Source: Streptomyces reniochalinae
GTDB lineage: Bacteria > Actinomycetota > Actinomycetes > Streptomycetales > Streptomycetaceae
Length of the DNA: 64,000 bases
Direction: 5' to 3'
NCBI RefSeq assembly: GCF_003323735.1
Contig: NZ_QOIM01000038.1
Location: forward strand, 124,001 to 188,000
This document shows positions 43,309-52,084 of the stretch, piece by piece. Below the pieces are notes generated by a model. It ran no database searches and had not been told where the DNA came from. It saw nothing but the letters and a program-made list of their open reading frames with translations. The position numbers and the translations under genes are program-made. The number at the start of each line of letters is the position of its first letter. Position 1 is the first letter of the stretch.

Positions 43309-45855
43309 GTGCTCCGTGACTCCCTCTTGGCTCAGCTTCCCATCGCCGAAGCCCTGCCGCGGCTGCGCGAGGCCCTCGATACACACGGCTCGGCCGTGGT
43401 GCACGCGCCGCCTGGCACCGGCAAGACGACGCTGCTCCCCCTTGCCCTGGCGGGGCTCCTCGACGACGGGGCGCCCGCCCGAAGCGTGCTGGTCGCGGAG
43501 CCGCGCCGGATGGCCGCGCGGTCGGCGGCGCGCCGGATGGCGTGGCTGCTGGACGAGCGTCCCGGCGAGAGCGTGGGCTTCACGGTGCGGGGCGAGCGCC
43601 GGGTGGGGCCGCGTACCCGGGTGGAGGTCGTCACGACGGGCGTGCTGCTGCAACGTCTCCAACGGGACCAGGAGCTGCCCGGCGTGGACGTCGTCGTGAT
43701 GGACGAGTGCCACGAGCGGCACCTGGACGCGGACACGGCGCTGGCTTTCCTGCTGGACGTGCGTGCCGCGCTCCGCCCCGAACTGCGGGTGATCGCCGCG
43801 TCGGCGACGCAGGACAGTGCGGCGTGGGCGCGGCTGCTGTCCGCTCCTGTCGTACCCGGACGGGGGACGAGCCACCCGGTGGAGGTGCGGTACGCGCCGC
43901 CGCCCGCTCAGGTGCGGCCCGCGCACGGCACGTGGGTGGACCCGGCGCTGCTGCGCCACGTGGCGGCGACGGTCCGCCGCGCGCTGGAGGAGGTCCCCCG
44001 GGGCGACGTGCTGTGCTTCCTGCCGGGCGTGGGGGAGATCGGTCGGGTGGCGGCTCTGCTGGAGCGGGTGGACGCACGGGTGTTCCAGCTGCACGGGCGG
44101 GCGCCCGCACGGACGCAGGACGAGGTGCTGCGCGGCAGCGGGGACGCGGGTGCGGACGGTGAGCGCCGGGTGATCCTGGCGACGTCGGTGGCGGAGTCGA
44201 GCCTGACGGTGCCCGGCGTGCGCGTGGTGGTGGACGCGGGGCTCGCCCGTGAGCCCCGTACGGACCACGCGCGCGGCCTGACGTCGCTGACCACGGTGCG
44301 GGTCTCGCGCGCCGGGGTGCAGCAGCGGCGCGGCCGCGCTGGACGCCAGGCGCCGGGGGTCGCCTACGCGTGCTGGGCGGCGGCCGAGGAGGCGGGGCGG
44401 CCGCGGGAGCCGTCGCCGGAGATCACCGTCGCCGATCTGACGGCCTTCGCGCTTCAAGCAGCCTGCTGGGGAGAGCCCGACGCGCGGGGGCTGGCGCTGC
44501 TCGATCCCCCGCCTGCGGGGGCGATGCGCGCGGCCCACGAGACGTTGCGCGCCGTCGGCGCCGTGGAAGGGGGCTCGCGGGTGACGGCGCGGGGGCGGCG
44601 GATGGCCCGTACCGGCGTGCACCCCCGGCTGGCCCGCGCCCTGCTGGACGGCGCCGCCGTCGTGGGCAGCGAACTGGCGAGCGAGACGGTGGCGCTGTTG
44701 AGCGAGGAGGTGCCGCGCGCCTACGGGGACGACGCGGCTCAGGCGCTGCGGCGGGCCCGTACGGCGGGCAGGGCCGATCCGTACGGTGCGCGGTGGAACG
44801 CCGAGGTGCGGCGGCTGCGAGCGCTGCTGGGCGAGGAGGTGCCGCGCCCGGAGGGGCTGACGGACGAGGCGGGGGTCGGCACGGTCGTCGCGCTCGCGCA
44901 GCCCGAGCGGATCGGCCGGGCACAGCGGCAGGGCTCCTATCTGATGACCGGCGGGACGCGGGCCGAGCCGGCCGCCGGCAGCCGGCTGGGGGGCGCGCCG
45001 TGGCTGGCCGTCGCCGTCGCGGACCGCCCCGCGGGGTCCGCCTCGGCACGGATCCGGCTGGCGGCGGCCGTCGACGAGCCGACAGCCCTCGGTGCGGCGG
45101 GCGCCCTGCACGAGGTGCGCGAGGAGGTGCGCTGGGATCCCGCCGCGGGGCCGCAGGGACAGGGCGGCGACGTGGTGGCCCGCGAGGTGGAATCGCTGGG
45201 CGCGGTCCAGCTGGCCGTCCGGCCACTGCGGAACCCGCCGGGCGCGCTGCTGCGCGAGGCGGCGCTGGAGGGGCTGCGGCAGCACGGGCCCGGGCTGCTG
45301 CGGTGGTCGCCGAGCGCGCGAGCGCTGCGCCGCAGGATCGGCTTCCTCCACCGCACGCTGGGCGAGCCGTGGCCCGACGTCTCGGACGAGGCGCTGCTGG
45401 CACGGGCCGACGAGTGGCTCGGCCATGTGCTCTCCCGGGCCGACCTGGCCCGGGTGGAGGCGCGCGACGTCCTGTCGGGGCTGCTGCCGTGGTCCAGTGG
45501 CCAGGCGGCGCGCCTCGACGAGCTGGCGCCGGAGCGGATCGAGGTGCCCTCCGGATCCCGGATCCGTGTCGACTACGAGCCCGAGCAGCCGGTGCTGGCG
45601 GTCAAGCTCCAGGAGATGTTCGGCGCACGCGTCACGCCCCGCGTGGCGGACGGGCGGGTACCGCTGCTCGTCCATCTGCTCTCTCCCGCGGGACGCCCGG
45701 CCGCCGTCACGGCCGACCTGGCCTCCTTCTGGGCGGAGGGCTACCGGAGCGTGCGGGCCGAGCTGCGCGGGCGCTACCCCAGGCACCCGTGGCCGCTGGA
45801 CCCCGCCACGGCGGAACCCACCCGGCACACCAGAGCCCGCGGCCCGGCGTCGTGA
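43309..45855 (+). CDS. hrpB: ATP-dependent helicase HrpB
   Basis: An 848-aa DEAH/RHA-type RNA helicase. Walker A APPGTGKTT is near residue 34. DECHERHLD (motif II) is near 132, SAT (motif III) in IAASATQD, ATSVAESSLTVPGV (motif V) and QQRRGRAGRQ (motif VI). The HrpB C-terminal domain ends RYPRHPWPLDPATAEP, the family signature. The length matches the family (about 810-850 aa). HrpB's cellular role is poorly known and it is usually non-essential. GTG 43309 is the start. It converges with the DUF3068 gene, 31 bp apart. Confidence 0.95.
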   Translation: MLRDSLLAQLPIAEALPRLREALDTHGSAVVHAPPGTGKTTLLPLALAGLLDDGAPARSVLVAEPRRMAARSAARRMAWLLDERPGESVGFTVRGERRVGPRTRVEVVTTGVLLQRLQRDQELPGVDVVVMDECHERHLDADTALAFLLDVRAALRPELRVIAASATQDSAAWARLLSAPVVPGRGTSHPVEVRYAPPPAQVRPAHGTWVDPALLRHVAATVRRALEEVPRGDVLCFLPGVGEIGRVAALLERVDARVFQLHGRAPARTQDEVLRGSGDAGADGERRVILATSVAESSLTVPGVRVVVDAGLAREPRTDHARGLTSLTTVRVSRAGVQQRRGRAGRQAPGVAYACWAAAEEAGRPREPSPEITVADLTAFALQAACWGEPDARGLALLDPPPAGAMRAAHETLRAVGAVEGGSRVTARGRRMARTGVHPRLARALLDGAAVVGSELASETVALLSEEVPRAYGDDAAQALRRARTAGRADPYGARWNAEVRRLRALLGEEVPRPEGLTDEAGVGTVVALAQPERIGRAQRQGSYLMTGGTRAEPAAGSRLGGAPWLAVAVADRPAGSASARIRLAAAVDEPTALGAAGALHEVREEVRWDPAAGPQGQGGDVVAREVESLGAVQLAVRPLRNPPGALLREAALEGLRQHGPGLLRWSPSARALRRRIGFLHRTLGEPWPDVSDEALLARADEWLGHVLSRADLARVEARDVLSGLLPWSSGQAARLDELAPERIEVPSGSRIRVDYEPEQPVLAVKLQEMFGARVTPRVADGRVPLLVHLLSPAGRPAAVTADLASFWAEGYRSVRAELRGRYPRHPWPLDPATAEPTRHTRARGPAS

Positions 45856-45886
45856 GGCCGCCTGGCAGTGGCGGCGGCGACTCGGG

Positions 45887-46990
45887 CTACCTGCCCGCGC
45901 CTTCGGGCTGCCCGCGGACGGTGACCGCGCCCTCCTCGGCACCGAGGGTGCCGCCGGGGCCCCCACCGTCCGCGCCGCCGTCGCCACCGCCACCGCCGCC
46001 CGGGCCGCTGTCGTCGCCCCCGCCGCCGGCGGCCTTCGCACCGTCCGCCGAGCCGCGCCCGCGGGCGCGTGCCTCCAGGGTGAGGGAGAGGGCCAGCAGC
46101 GCACCGCCCAGCACGAGGAAGCCCCAGGGCAGGTAGGTCGTCAGGGCGAGTACGAGCCGGCGCTGGGAGGTGACCAGGTCGACGGTCTCGGCCTGGAAGT
46201 CGGGGCGCATCTTCACGTGCCCGGCGAACGCCGTGAGGGGTTTCTTGTCCGGCTGGTCCTTCCAGCGCATCTCCTCCTTGTGGATCTCCTGCCCGTCCAC
46301 CGGCGCCCCCGTGACGGGGTCGACCCAGAACATCCTCTTGGTGGTGTACCAGCGCTCAAGACCGATCTGTTCGACCGTCTCGGGGGTGGCTCCCAGCGGC
46401 AGTGCCCTGGGGACCTGCACCTTCGTCCAGGGGATGGTCTGCTCGAAGTAGTAGGTCTGAAGGCCGTGCACGGTGCGGGTGCCCTTGTAGTGGATGGGCG
46501 CGGAAGTGCGGGTCTGGAAGTCGAAGTACTCGTAGTCGCGCTTCTCGACCAGGAACGGCCACTTGTACTCGATGCCCTCGCGGCGCACCGTGTCGTGGTC
46601 GACGTGCTCGCCCCCGGTGTGCACGGGCTCTTGGGAGTGGGCGTCGAAGACGTACCGCTCCGGGATGCCGGAGACCATCTTGCCCTTGTCGTCGGCGACG
46701 TAGCTGAGCGTGTCCCACACGACGACGTCGCGCCCTGTGCGGTCCTTCACCTTCCCGGCGGCCTCCACGTCGCCCTTGAGGGTCTGCACGATGCTGACCT
46801 TGGGCACCTTCTTCGACTGCATGGTGGCGTAGTCGAGGAGGGTCGCGTTCTTCGCCTCCAAAACCATGGACTGGTACTGGCTGGGCGGAATCTTCGCCAG
46901 CCGCGGGAAGGCGTACCAGCGGATGAGCGGCGAGAGCGCGGCGAAAAAGACCGCGAAGGCCAGCAGGACAAGGCTCGCTCTGCGGCGCAT
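45887..46990 (-). CDS. DUF3068 (PorA-family-like) membrane protein
   Basis: A 367-aa protein with one N-terminal membrane helix (residues 7-24), a large extracytoplasmic domain with the DUF3068 pattern (VVVWDTLSYVAD, HVDHDTVRREGIEYKWPF, DYEYFDFQTRTSAPIHYKG, all in parts) and a C-terminal helix near 295-318. The last 50 residues are Gly/Asp-rich. The family is restricted to actinobacteria and has no settled function. ATG 46990 follows the small membrane protein gene by 13 bp, so the two form an operon. Confidence 0.9.
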   Translation of the reverse strand: MRRRASLVLLAFAVFFAALSPLIRWYAFPRLAKIPPSQYQSMVLEAKNATLLDYATMQSKKVPKVSIVQTLKGDVEAAGKVKDRTGRDVVVWDTLSYVADDKGKMVSGIPERYVFDAHSQEPVHTGGEHVDHDTVRREGIEYKWPFLVEKRDYEYFDFQTRTSAPIHYKGTRTVHGLQTYYFEQTIPWTKVQVPRALPLGATPETVEQIGLERWYTTKRMFWVDPVTGAPVDGQEIHKEEMRWKDQPDKKPLTAFAGHVKMRPDFQAETVDLVTSQRRLVLALTTYLPWGFLVLGGALLALSLTLEARARGRGSADGAKAAGGGGDDSGPGGGGGGDGGADGGGPGGTLGAEEGAVTVRGQPEGAGR

Positions 46991-47003
46991 GCTGCCTCCC
47001 TGC

Positions 47004-47138
47004 CTACGGGTGCTCGGGGACGGTGGTGTGCAGGGGCTCTTTCGAGGTTTCGCCGGGTGGGGCGCCCCTCGCCGTGATCGCGAAGACGAGTGCGAGGGCG
47101 GCCACCAGTCCGATCCCGGCGGCGATGAGAGCACGCAT
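47004..47138 (-). CDS. SPW_0924-family small membrane protein
   Basis: A 44-aa protein with a single membrane helix (ALIAAGIGLVAALALVFAI) and a short outside tail ending LHTTVPEHP. I recognise it as the small Streptomyces family named SPW_0924. ATG 47138 has GGGAGGT 5 nt upstream. It lies 13 bp before the DUF3068 gene, so the two probably act together at the membrane. The function is unknown. Confidence 0.82.
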   Translation of the reverse strand: MRALIAAGIGLVAALALVFAITARGAPPGETSKEPLHTTVPEHP

Positions 47139-47236
47139 GTCCACCTCCCGGTGGGGTGGCCGGCGGCGAGGCAAAGCTGACACCTCGTCAGGTGAGAGCT
47201 CGCACCGTAGCAACGCCCGTGGGCGATGGGAACAGT

Positions 47237-47273
47237 GCGGCGCGCCCCGGTGCCGAGCACCGGGGCGCGCCGC
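47237..47273 (-). terminator. terminator of the lytic transglycosylase gene
   Basis: A perfect 16-bp stem (GCGGCGCGCCCCGGTG / CACCGGGGCGCGCCGC) with a 5-nt loop, 15 nt after the stop codon on the minus strand. It separates this gene from the small-protein operon. Confidence 0.85.
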
Positions 47274-47288
47274 AGGAGGAGTGCCGGC

Positions 47289-49007
47289 TCAGCCCGTGAT
47301 CGTGAGCGTCACCTTCGTCGTGGCGCCGCCGTCGGCGGTGAGAGTCAGGGTGTAGTCACCCGGCTTGTCGTCCGCGGCGAGTCCCTCGACCTTGACGACG
47401 CCGTCCTCGTTCGTCGTCAGCTTCACCGGGGTGCGCACCGGGTGGCCCTCTTCGTCCTTCGTGAAGTAGGGCCCCTTCTCCGAGTCCTGGAGCGTCGCCG
47501 TCACCGCCGTGTCCGCGACCGGCTTGCCCTTGCGGGTGGCCTTGACCTCGACCGGAACCACGAAGTCACCGTTCTTGGGCGCCGTCAGTACGACCTCGCT
47601 GGTGCGCTCCAGCTTGTCGGCCTTCGCCGCCGTCACCTCGGCCGTGAAGTCGACGGTGCCCAGCTTCTTGCCCGGAACCGAGGCGTGGACGGTGAACGAG
47701 CCGGCCTTGGCGCCGGCGACGAGCGCGGGGGCCTGCGCGACGCCGCCCGCGCCGGTGGCGACGGTCACCTTCTTGGCACCGCCGCCGAAGGACGCCTCGG
47801 TGGCGCCGTCGATCGCGAAGTCGACCTTCACACCCTTGACGCCCTTGCCCTTGGAGGTCTCGACCTTCACTCGCGGGCTCTTGGCGAACTCCTCGCCCGC
47901 GACCGCGGAGAAGCTCTTGGTGCCGTCCGCCACGATGGCGTCGGGCGCCGTCGGGTCGGGGGACGGCGTCCCGCCGTCATCGCCGTCGTCGCCCCCGTTG
48001 TGGTCGTCGCCACCGCCGGGATTGCCGGGCTTGCCCGGATCACTCGGTTTGCCGGGTTTGCCGGGCTTGGAGGGCGACGTGCCCTTGCCGGGCCCTGACG
48101 GGGAGCCGCCCTTGCCGGGGCCGCCGCCGGACTCGCCGAGCCCCGGAGAGGTCGGCAGCAGCCCTCCTTCGCCGTCCGGCACCGAGTGGGTGCCCTCGCG
48201 GTAGTACTCGAACCAGGCCAGGACGGTACGCAGGTACTCGTCGGAGTTGTTGTAGCTGAGAATCGCGCGGTCCAGATCCGCCTTGGCCGACAGGTCACGG
48301 CCGTCCGCGCACAAGTACTGGCCGGCGGCCAGCGCCGCGTCGTACACGTTGTTGGGGTCCTTGCGCCCGTCGCCGTTGCCGTCGGCGCCCCAGCGGCCCC
48401 ACGTGGAGGGGATGAACTGCATCGGACCGACCGCACGGTCATAGGTCGTATCCCCGTCCCAACGGCCGCCGTCGGTGTCCTTGATGTTGGCGAAACCGGC
48501 GCCGTTGAGCACGGGGCCGAGGATGGGCCGCAGCGTGGTGCCGTCCTTGTCGACGGCGCCGCCGCGCGCCTGGCCCGACTCCACCTTGCCTATCCCCGCG
48601 AGGAGTTCCCAGCGCAGACCGCACCCCGGCGTGCGCGAGGCGAGCGACTTGGCGGCGTTCTTGTAGGCCTTGAGCACCGAGGCGGGGATGCCCGACTCGT
48701 CCGACGAACCGCCGGGGTCCGCGCCGTCGGGCGGGTGGGGCGACTCCAGCGGCGGCAGCTGCGTCTCGTAGCTGTCGTCGCCCGGCGTGCGGTCGCCCGC
48801 GGCGTCCGAACGTCCCTTGCCGTGGTCACCGCCGAGCTCCACGCCGGGGGCCTGGGAAGCGGTCAGCGCCGCCATGACGACGGCGGCGATCGCCGTACCC
48901 CCCAGACCTCTGCGGTATCTGGCGCTGCTCAGCCTGAAGCGGCGCCGGTGTCCCGGCGCCTTCCCGGCCTTCTGCTGCGCGGCGTGCCTGCCCCGGTATC
49001 GCGCCAT
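47289..49007 (-). CDS. secreted lytic transglycosylase with Ig-like repeats
   Basis: A 572-aa cell-wall enzyme. A basic N-terminus and hydrophobic segment (about 33-50) give export or membrane anchoring. The SLT/MltB-like domain (about 105-255) contains GIGKVESG (catalytic Glu near 142), VGPMQFIPSTWGRWGADGN and the AAGQYLCADGRDLS motif. A Gly/Pro/Lys linker (about 275-350) made of GKPGKPSDPGKPG-type repeats leads to two Ig-like domains (about 365-572). It cleaves peptidoglycan glycan strands to 1,6-anhydro ends. ATG 49007 (MARYRGRHAAQ) is the start used. It lies downstream of polA. Confidence 0.9.
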   Translation of the reverse strand: MARYRGRHAAQQKAGKAPGHRRRFRLSSARYRRGLGGTAIAAVVMAALTASQAPGVELGGDHGKGRSDAAGDRTPGDDSYETQLPPLESPHPPDGADPGGSSDESGIPASVLKAYKNAAKSLASRTPGCGLRWELLAGIGKVESGQARGGAVDKDGTTLRPILGPVLNGAGFANIKDTDGGRWDGDTTYDRAVGPMQFIPSTWGRWGADGNGDGRKDPNNVYDAALAAGQYLCADGRDLSAKADLDRAILSYNNSDEYLRTVLAWFEYYREGTHSVPDGEGGLLPTSPGLGESGGGPGKGGSPSGPGKGTSPSKPGKPGKPSDPGKPGNPGGGDDHNGGDDGDDGGTPSPDPTAPDAIVADGTKSFSAVAGEEFAKSPRVKVETSKGKGVKGVKVDFAIDGATEASFGGGAKKVTVATGAGGVAQAPALVAGAKAGSFTVHASVPGKKLGTVDFTAEVTAAKADKLERTSEVVLTAPKNGDFVVPVEVKATRKGKPVADTAVTATLQDSEKGPYFTKDEEGHPVRTPVKLTTNEDGVVKVEGLAADDKPGDYTLTLTADGGATTKVTLTITG

Positions 49008-49254
49008 AGAGCCGTCCCCGTCCTCTCCCCTTTGGACGCAATCACCCACATCACGGCGACCTTACGGCACGGTAGCCCACAAGTCAGCGGTCAGCGGCCA
49101 CTTGTGGAGCTTCCGTACCGTCTTCGCGGCCGGTTCACCGCCGGTTTCCTCACCGTTCGCCGGACGCGTCCCCAACGCGCCGGAGGCGGCCCCTGGTTCG
49201 TCCGCCGCCCCGGGCCCCGCGAAGCCCGCGACGTCCCCCGCGAGGCCCGCGGCG

Positions 49255-51996
49255 TCAGTGCGCGGCCGACTCCCAGTCCTGGCCGACGCCGACGGACACG
49301 TCCAGCGGCGCGCGCAGCGCAACAGCGGACGCCATCTCGGAGCGCACCAGCTTCTCCACCTGCTCCCGCTCCCCCGGCGCGATCTCCACAACGATCTCGT
49401 CGTGCACCTGGAGCAGCATCCGCGAGCGCAGCTCGGCGTTGCGCAGGGCCGCGTCGACCTTGAGCATGGCGACCTTCACGATGTCGGCGGCCGTGCCCTG
49501 GATCGGGGCGTTGAGCGCCATCCGCTCGGCCATCTCGCGGCGCTGCCGCTGGTCGCTGGTCAGGTCCGGCAGATAGCGGCGGCGGCCCATGATCGTGTGG
49601 GTGTAGCCGGTGGCGCGGGCCTCCTCGACGGTACGGCGCAGGTAGTCCCGCACCCCGCCGAAGCGTTCGAAGTAGGTGTCCATCAGCCCCCGCGCCTCGT
49701 CCGGGGTGATGCCCAACTGCTGCGAGAGCCCGAACGCGGAGAGCCCGTACGCCAGCCCGTAGGACATCGCCTTGATCTTGCGCCGCATCTCCGCGTCGAC
49801 GGCGTCCTTGCCGACGCCGAAGACCTGCGCCGCGACCGTCGTGTGCAGGTCCTCACCCGAGGTGAAGGCCTCGATCAGCCCCGCGTCCTCGGACAGGTGT
49901 GCCATCACACGCAGCTCGATCTGGCTGTAGTCGGCCGTCATCAGCGACTCGAAGCCCTCGCCGACACGGAAGCCGCGGCGGATGGCCCGGCCCTCGTCCG
50001 TGCGCACCGGGATGTTCTGCAGATTCGGGTCCGTGGAGGAGAGCCGGCCCGTGGCGGCCACGGTCTGGTTGAAGGTGGTGTGGATCCGGCCGTCGGGCGC
50101 GATCGTCTTGATCAGGCCCTCGACCGTGGTGCGCAGCTTCTGCTGCTCGCGGTAGCGCAGCATGAGCACCGGCAGCTCGTGCTCGGTCTGGGCCGCGAGC
50201 CAGGCCAGCGCGTCCGCGTCCGTGGTGTAACCCGTCTTGGTCTTCTTCGTCTTGGGCAGCCCCAGCTCACCGAAGAGGACCTCCTGGAGCTGCTTGGGCG
50301 AGCCCAGGTTGAACTCGTGCCCCACCGAGGCGTGCGCCTCGCCGACCGCGTGCTGCACGGCGTCGGCGAACTGCTGCTCCAGGCCCCGCAGCCACTCGCG
50401 GTCCGCGGCGATGCCCGCGCGCTCCATCCGGGCCAGCACCCTCGAGGTCGGCAGCTCCAGATCCCGCAGCAGGTCGGCGGCGCCCACCTGGTCCAGCCTG
50501 ACCTCGAAGGCGACGCCCAGATCCAGCACCGTGCGCGCCTTGACCATCAGGGCGTCGGCCTCGGCCCGCTCGTCCACCCCCAGCGCCAGCTGGCCGTCCG
50601 ACTCGGCCGTCGGGCCCAGCTCGCGGCCCAGGTACTCCACCGACAGCGCGTCCAGGGCGAAGGAGCGGCGGCCCGGCTTGTCCAGGTAGGCGGCCAGCGC
50701 GGTGTCCATCCACACCCCGGCCACGGACCAGCCGTGGTCGGCGAAGACCCGCATCAGGGCCTTCGCGTCGTGCATCACCTTCAGCCTGTCCGCGTCGGCC
50801 AGCCAGGCCGCGAACGCCTGCTCGTCGCCCTCGGTCAGCTCGGCCGGGTCGAACCAGACGGCCGGCCCCGCGCCCGTGGCCAACGCGATCTCGCTCACGC
50901 TGCCGCTGCCCTGCTGCCACACGTCCACCGTCGCGACACCGAGCGTGGCCGCGCCGTGCCGCTCCAGCCACGGGGCGAGGGCGTCTGCCTCGGCGACGGT
51001 GCCGTCCAGCTCGATGCCGTCCGCCGAGGCGGGCTCCTCCTCCTCGGCGGCGGCGCCCGGGTCGGCGGCGAAGAGGCGGTCGCGGAAGTTTTGGTGGCGG
51101 AACTCCAGCGCGTCCAGGATGACGGCCAGCGCGTCCCTGTCGTAGGCGACGCGGGTCAGGTCCTCAGGGCCGTCCGGCAGCGGAACGTCGCGGACCAGCT
51201 CGGTCAGCCGGCGGTTGAGCAGCACGGACTCCAGGTGCGAGCGGAGGTTGTCGCCCGCCTTGCCCTTGACCTCGTCCACCCGCTCGGCCAGCTCGGCGAG
51301 GGAGCCGAACTGCGTGATCCACTTCGTCGCCGTCTTCTCGCCGACGCCCGGGATGCCCGGCAGGTTGTCCGAGGGGTCGCCGCGCAGCGCCGCGAAGTCC
51401 GGATACTGCCCGGGCGTGAGGCCGTACTTCTCGGCCACCTTCTCCGGCGTGTAGCGCGTCAGCTCGGAGACGCCCTTGGTGGGGTAGAGCACCGTGACCT
51501 TGTCGCTGACGAGCTGGAAGGTGTCACGGTCGCCCGTGACGATCGACACCTGGAAGCCCGCGGCCTCGGCCGCGGTGGCGAGCGTGGCGATCACGTCGTC
51601 CGCCTCGTAGCCGTCGATCGCGTAGCGGCGCACCTTCATGGCGTCCAGCAGCTCGCCGATCAGCTCCACCTGGCCCTTGAACTCGTCCGGGCTCTTGGAC
51701 CTGTTCGCCTTGTACTCCGAGAACTCCGCCGAACGCCAGGTCTTGCGCGAGACGTCGAAGGCGACGGCGAAGTGCGTGGGCGCCTCGTCGCGCAGCGTGT
51801 TCGCCAGCATCGACGCGAACCCGTAGATCGCGTTGGTGGGCTGCCCCGTGGTCGTGTTGAAGTTTTCCGCGGGAAGCGCGTAGAACGCGCGGTACGCGAG
51901 GGAGTGCCCGTCCATGAGCATCAGGCGAGGCTGTGCCTCGCCGTCCTTCGCCAGCCCGGTCGCCGCCTGTGCCGTCTTCGCTGCCTTCTTAGCCAC
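49255..51996 (-). CDS. polA: DNA polymerase I
   Basis: A 913-aa repair and Okazaki-fragment polymerase. The 5'-3' nuclease domain (residues 25-310) is intact (MLMDGHSLAYRAFYALP, GYEADDVIATLA, GDPSDNLPGIPGVGEKTA). The 3'-5' exonuclease region (about 320-500) has lost the FDTETD acids (here LGVATVDVW), so proofreading is absent. The polymerase domain has motif A ADYSQIELRVMAH near 687, motif B KAMSYGLAYG near 742, with Tyr in place of the E. coli Phe762, and motif C HDEIVVE near 865. GTG 51996 lies 7 nt after a -10 element of a damage-type promoter, giving a leaderless message. Confidence 0.97.
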   Translation of the reverse strand: MAKKAAKTAQAATGLAKDGEAQPRLMLMDGHSLAYRAFYALPAENFNTTTGQPTNAIYGFASMLANTLRDEAPTHFAVAFDVSRKTWRSAEFSEYKANRSKSPDEFKGQVELIGELLDAMKVRRYAIDGYEADDVIATLATAAEAAGFQVSIVTGDRDTFQLVSDKVTVLYPTKGVSELTRYTPEKVAEKYGLTPGQYPDFAALRGDPSDNLPGIPGVGEKTATKWITQFGSLAELAERVDEVKGKAGDNLRSHLESVLLNRRLTELVRDVPLPDGPEDLTRVAYDRDALAVILDALEFRHQNFRDRLFAADPGAAAEEEEPASADGIELDGTVAEADALAPWLERHGAATLGVATVDVWQQGSGSVSEIALATGAGPAVWFDPAELTEGDEQAFAAWLADADRLKVMHDAKALMRVFADHGWSVAGVWMDTALAAYLDKPGRRSFALDALSVEYLGRELGPTAESDGQLALGVDERAEADALMVKARTVLDLGVAFEVRLDQVGAADLLRDLELPTSRVLARMERAGIAADREWLRGLEQQFADAVQHAVGEAHASVGHEFNLGSPKQLQEVLFGELGLPKTKKTKTGYTTDADALAWLAAQTEHELPVLMLRYREQQKLRTTVEGLIKTIAPDGRIHTTFNQTVAATGRLSSTDPNLQNIPVRTDEGRAIRRGFRVGEGFESLMTADYSQIELRVMAHLSEDAGLIEAFTSGEDLHTTVAAQVFGVGKDAVDAEMRRKIKAMSYGLAYGLSAFGLSQQLGITPDEARGLMDTYFERFGGVRDYLRRTVEEARATGYTHTIMGRRRYLPDLTSDQRQRREMAERMALNAPIQGTAADIVKVAMLKVDAALRNAELRSRMLLQVHDEIVVEIAPGEREQVEKLVRSEMASAVALRAPLDVSVGVGQDWESAAH

Positions 51997-52003
51997 GGGA
52001 CCG

Positions 52004-52026
52004 ATCCTCGCATGCGCCTGTGACAA
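52004..52026 (-). promoter_or_regulatory. polA promoter, variant RecA-NDp type
   Basis: TTGTCACAG (52026-52018), 8 nt, GAGGAT (52009-52004), then 7 nt to GTG 51996. TTGTCA and the spacing fit; the -10 differs from TAnnnT at its first base. The leaderless geometry is the same as at uvrB. Confidence 0.6.
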
Positions 52027-52084
52027 CGGCGGAGCACGCCGGTGTGTGGCTGCCGGCCCCGGTGCGGTGGCACCATCAGGTGTT

